Assembly (NCBI GenBank): GCA_963840725.1
Contig: CAWIZY010000016.1
Location: 372,001 to 436,000, forward strand
Reading direction: 5' to 3'
DNA: 64,000 bases
From: CAVWDU01 sp963840725
Lineage (GTDB): Bacteria; Pseudomonadota; Gammaproteobacteria; Pseudomonadales; Halieaceae
Shown: positions 63,107-64,000 of the stretch, piece after piece
How positions within the stretch are numbered: the stretch's first letter is position 1
How the letters are laid out: every line of letters starts with the position of its first letter
Made by a program: the position numbers and the translations under genes
Notes under the pieces: generated by a model
Database searches by the model: none
What the model was told of the DNA's origin: nothing
Seen by the model: only the letters and a program-made list of their open reading frames with translations

Positions 63107-63188
63107 GGGATCTGTGCAGCGGTGGCAGCGGCCTGCCAGAGTAGCGGAATTTGCCTTGGAGCTGAAGGAAAAACTGGATAGCGCAGGT

Positions 63189-63248
63189 GAGCGCGGCCCG
63201 ACCGAGCGCGGCCCGACCGAACGCGGCCCGACCGAACGCGGCCCGACC
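63189..63248. repeat. 15-bp tandem repeat upstream of dnaB
   Basis: Four copies: GAGCGCGGCCCGACC twice (63189-63218), then GAACGCGGCCCGACC twice (63219-63248). The array is 83 bases ahead of the dnaB ATG, in the gap after rplI. In the frame leading into dnaB it would read VGPRS repeats; I consider that incidental. Confidence 0.95.
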
Positions 63249-63360
63249 GTCATAGATACGAATACAACGCACTCAGCCGCTGGGTACTCAGGCCCGTTGA
63301 CGCCAGGCCTGATGACTCCCGGGCTGCTTGCTCCCGGGGTATTTACTGGTCAGGGGCTAT

Positions 63361-63813
63361 TCAGGACTCGGGGACGACCGCGACGGCAACCATGGCGGTC
63401 ACATCGTGGTGAACCTGGATGGCCACTTCGTACTCGCCGAGTTCGCGCAAGGCACCCTCGGGCAGGCGGACCTCGGCTTTGTCGATCTCACAACCGGCTG
63501 CAGATACTGCAATGGCGATGTCGCGGGTGCCCACGGAACCGAACAGCTTGCCCTCTTCTCCCGCATTGGCCTCGATCGTAATCAGGGTCAGCGCGTTGAG
63601 CTGGTCAGCCCGGCTCTCGGCGGCTGACAATTGACTCGCGGCAGCGGCTTCGAGTTCAGCCCTGCGTGCCTCAAACTGGGCGATGTTTTCCTCCGTGGCA
63701 GGCACTGCCTTGCCCTGAGGAATCAGGTAGTTGCGGCCAAAGCCAGCCTTGACGTCAACCCGATCACCCAGGCCACCCAGATTGCCGATATTTTCCAGCA
63801 GAACCACTTCCAT
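63361..63813 (-). CDS. rplI: 50S ribosomal protein L9
   Basis: L9 binds 23S rRNA near the L1 stalk and helps keep reading frame. The 150-residue protein begins MEVVLLENIGNLGGLGDRVD, with the RNA-binding VKAGFGRNYLIPQGKA, a long connecting helix (about 40-75) and a C-terminal domain ending VAVVPES. An AGAGGA site nine bases ahead confirms ATG 63813. rplI-dnaB is the usual order in gammaproteobacteria. Confidence 0.97.
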   Translation of the reverse strand: MEVVLLENIGNLGGLGDRVDVKAGFGRNYLIPQGKAVPATEENIAQFEARRAELEAAAASQLSAAESRADQLNALTLITIEANAGEEGKLFGSVGTRDIAIAVSAAGCEIDKAEVRLPEGALRELGEYEVAIQVHHDVTAMVAVAVVPES

Positions 63814-63863
63814 CTTGTTTTCCTCTCTTCGGGGAGTCTCACTCCCACTCAAAAATGTATGAC

Positions 63864-64000
63864 TTACTCTGCTCCACCCTGCCCACCGCCCTGCCCACCG
63901 CCTGGTGACGACGCCCAGCGCTGGCGAAAGTGCAAGTAACTGTCTGCAACTGCGACCAGTACCAATGCCAATCTGACCACATCGAACACCACCCACAACA
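63864..64000 (-). CDS. DUF2232 membrane protein, C-terminal end (partial)
   Basis: Only the last 45 codons lie in the window. The frame reads LWVVFDVVRLALVLVAVADS, the end of a membrane helix, then YLHFRQRWASSPGGGQGGGQ and a stop at 63864. A DUF2232 (YybS-like) membrane protein between rpsR and rplI is standard in this group, and the C-terminal Gly/Gln tail fits. The start is beyond the right edge. Confidence 0.75.
   Translation of the reverse strand, partial: LWVVFDVVRLALVLVAVADSYLHFRQRWASSPGGGQGGGQGGAE

Noticed and set aside
63107..63253. N-terminal extension of DnaB with VGPRS repeats
   Set aside because: DnaB homology starts at the ATG at 63106, and the upstream part is repeat and low-complexity sequence.

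Overview
This window is a chromosomal segment of a GC-rich gammaproteobacterium. The proteins and gene order point to a marine aerobic member of the Cellvibrionales/Halieaceae or a close relative: a liu leucine-degradation operon with a MerR-type LiuR, a glyA-nrdR-ribD-ribE-ribBA-ribH-nusB-thiL-pgpA run, RibA and IspA in convergent contact, and an ATP-grasp/alpha-E/Anbu locus. That placement is inferred from gene content, not from a phylogeny.

Left end (1-6140): accessory DNA bounded by tRNA-Thr(UGU). It holds an orphan AbrB/MazE-like antitoxin with a decayed stretch where its toxin would be, an IS1182-family insertion sequence, a large membrane-anchored von Willebrand A protein, and a frameshifted tyrosine-recombinase remnant facing away from the tRNA 3' end. 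This looks like an eroded genomic island. On the other side of the tRNA lie a broken M48 peptidase, a small membrane protein, an ABC-F protein of the YbiT type, a TIR-TM-TPR protein, and coaX-birA. birA and coaX read toward tRNA-Thr(UGU), as birA-coaA-thrU do in E. coli.

Middle (13.3-31.2 kb): the complete liuRABCDE operon converts isovaleryl-CoA to acetoacetate plus acetyl-CoA, with a perfect 16-bp palindrome in front as the likely LiuR operator. Next come a CPA2 antiporter, yaeQ, a sterol-desaturase-type hydroxylase, a DUF2959 lipoprotein, an alkylation-repair pair (Ada-type AlkA and Ogt), cysQ, a YrfG-type nucleotidase with Hsp15, a diguanylate cyclase and a degenerate SGNH protein.

31.3-49.0 kb: dxs is separated from xseB-ispA by about 6 kb of surface-glycan genes (broken DegT-type aminotransferase, WbqC, sulfotransferase, flippase, glycosyltransferase, methyltransferase). 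Then follow ribA and the long minus-strand riboflavin/thiamine/one-carbon operon. The RibBA protein in that operon has changes in both of its active sites.

49-64 kb: a peptide-tagging/Anbu locus, ettA, a PilZ protein, a Ser/Thr kinase split by a frameshift, a beta-barrel protein, radA, a chromosomal DnaT-like plus lambda-P-like pair facing dnaB, rplI, and the end of a DUF2232 protein. A recurring oddity is short perfect or near-perfect tandem repeats (units of 6, 14, 15, 15, 20 and 21 bp) at gene junctions, several touching start or stop codons.
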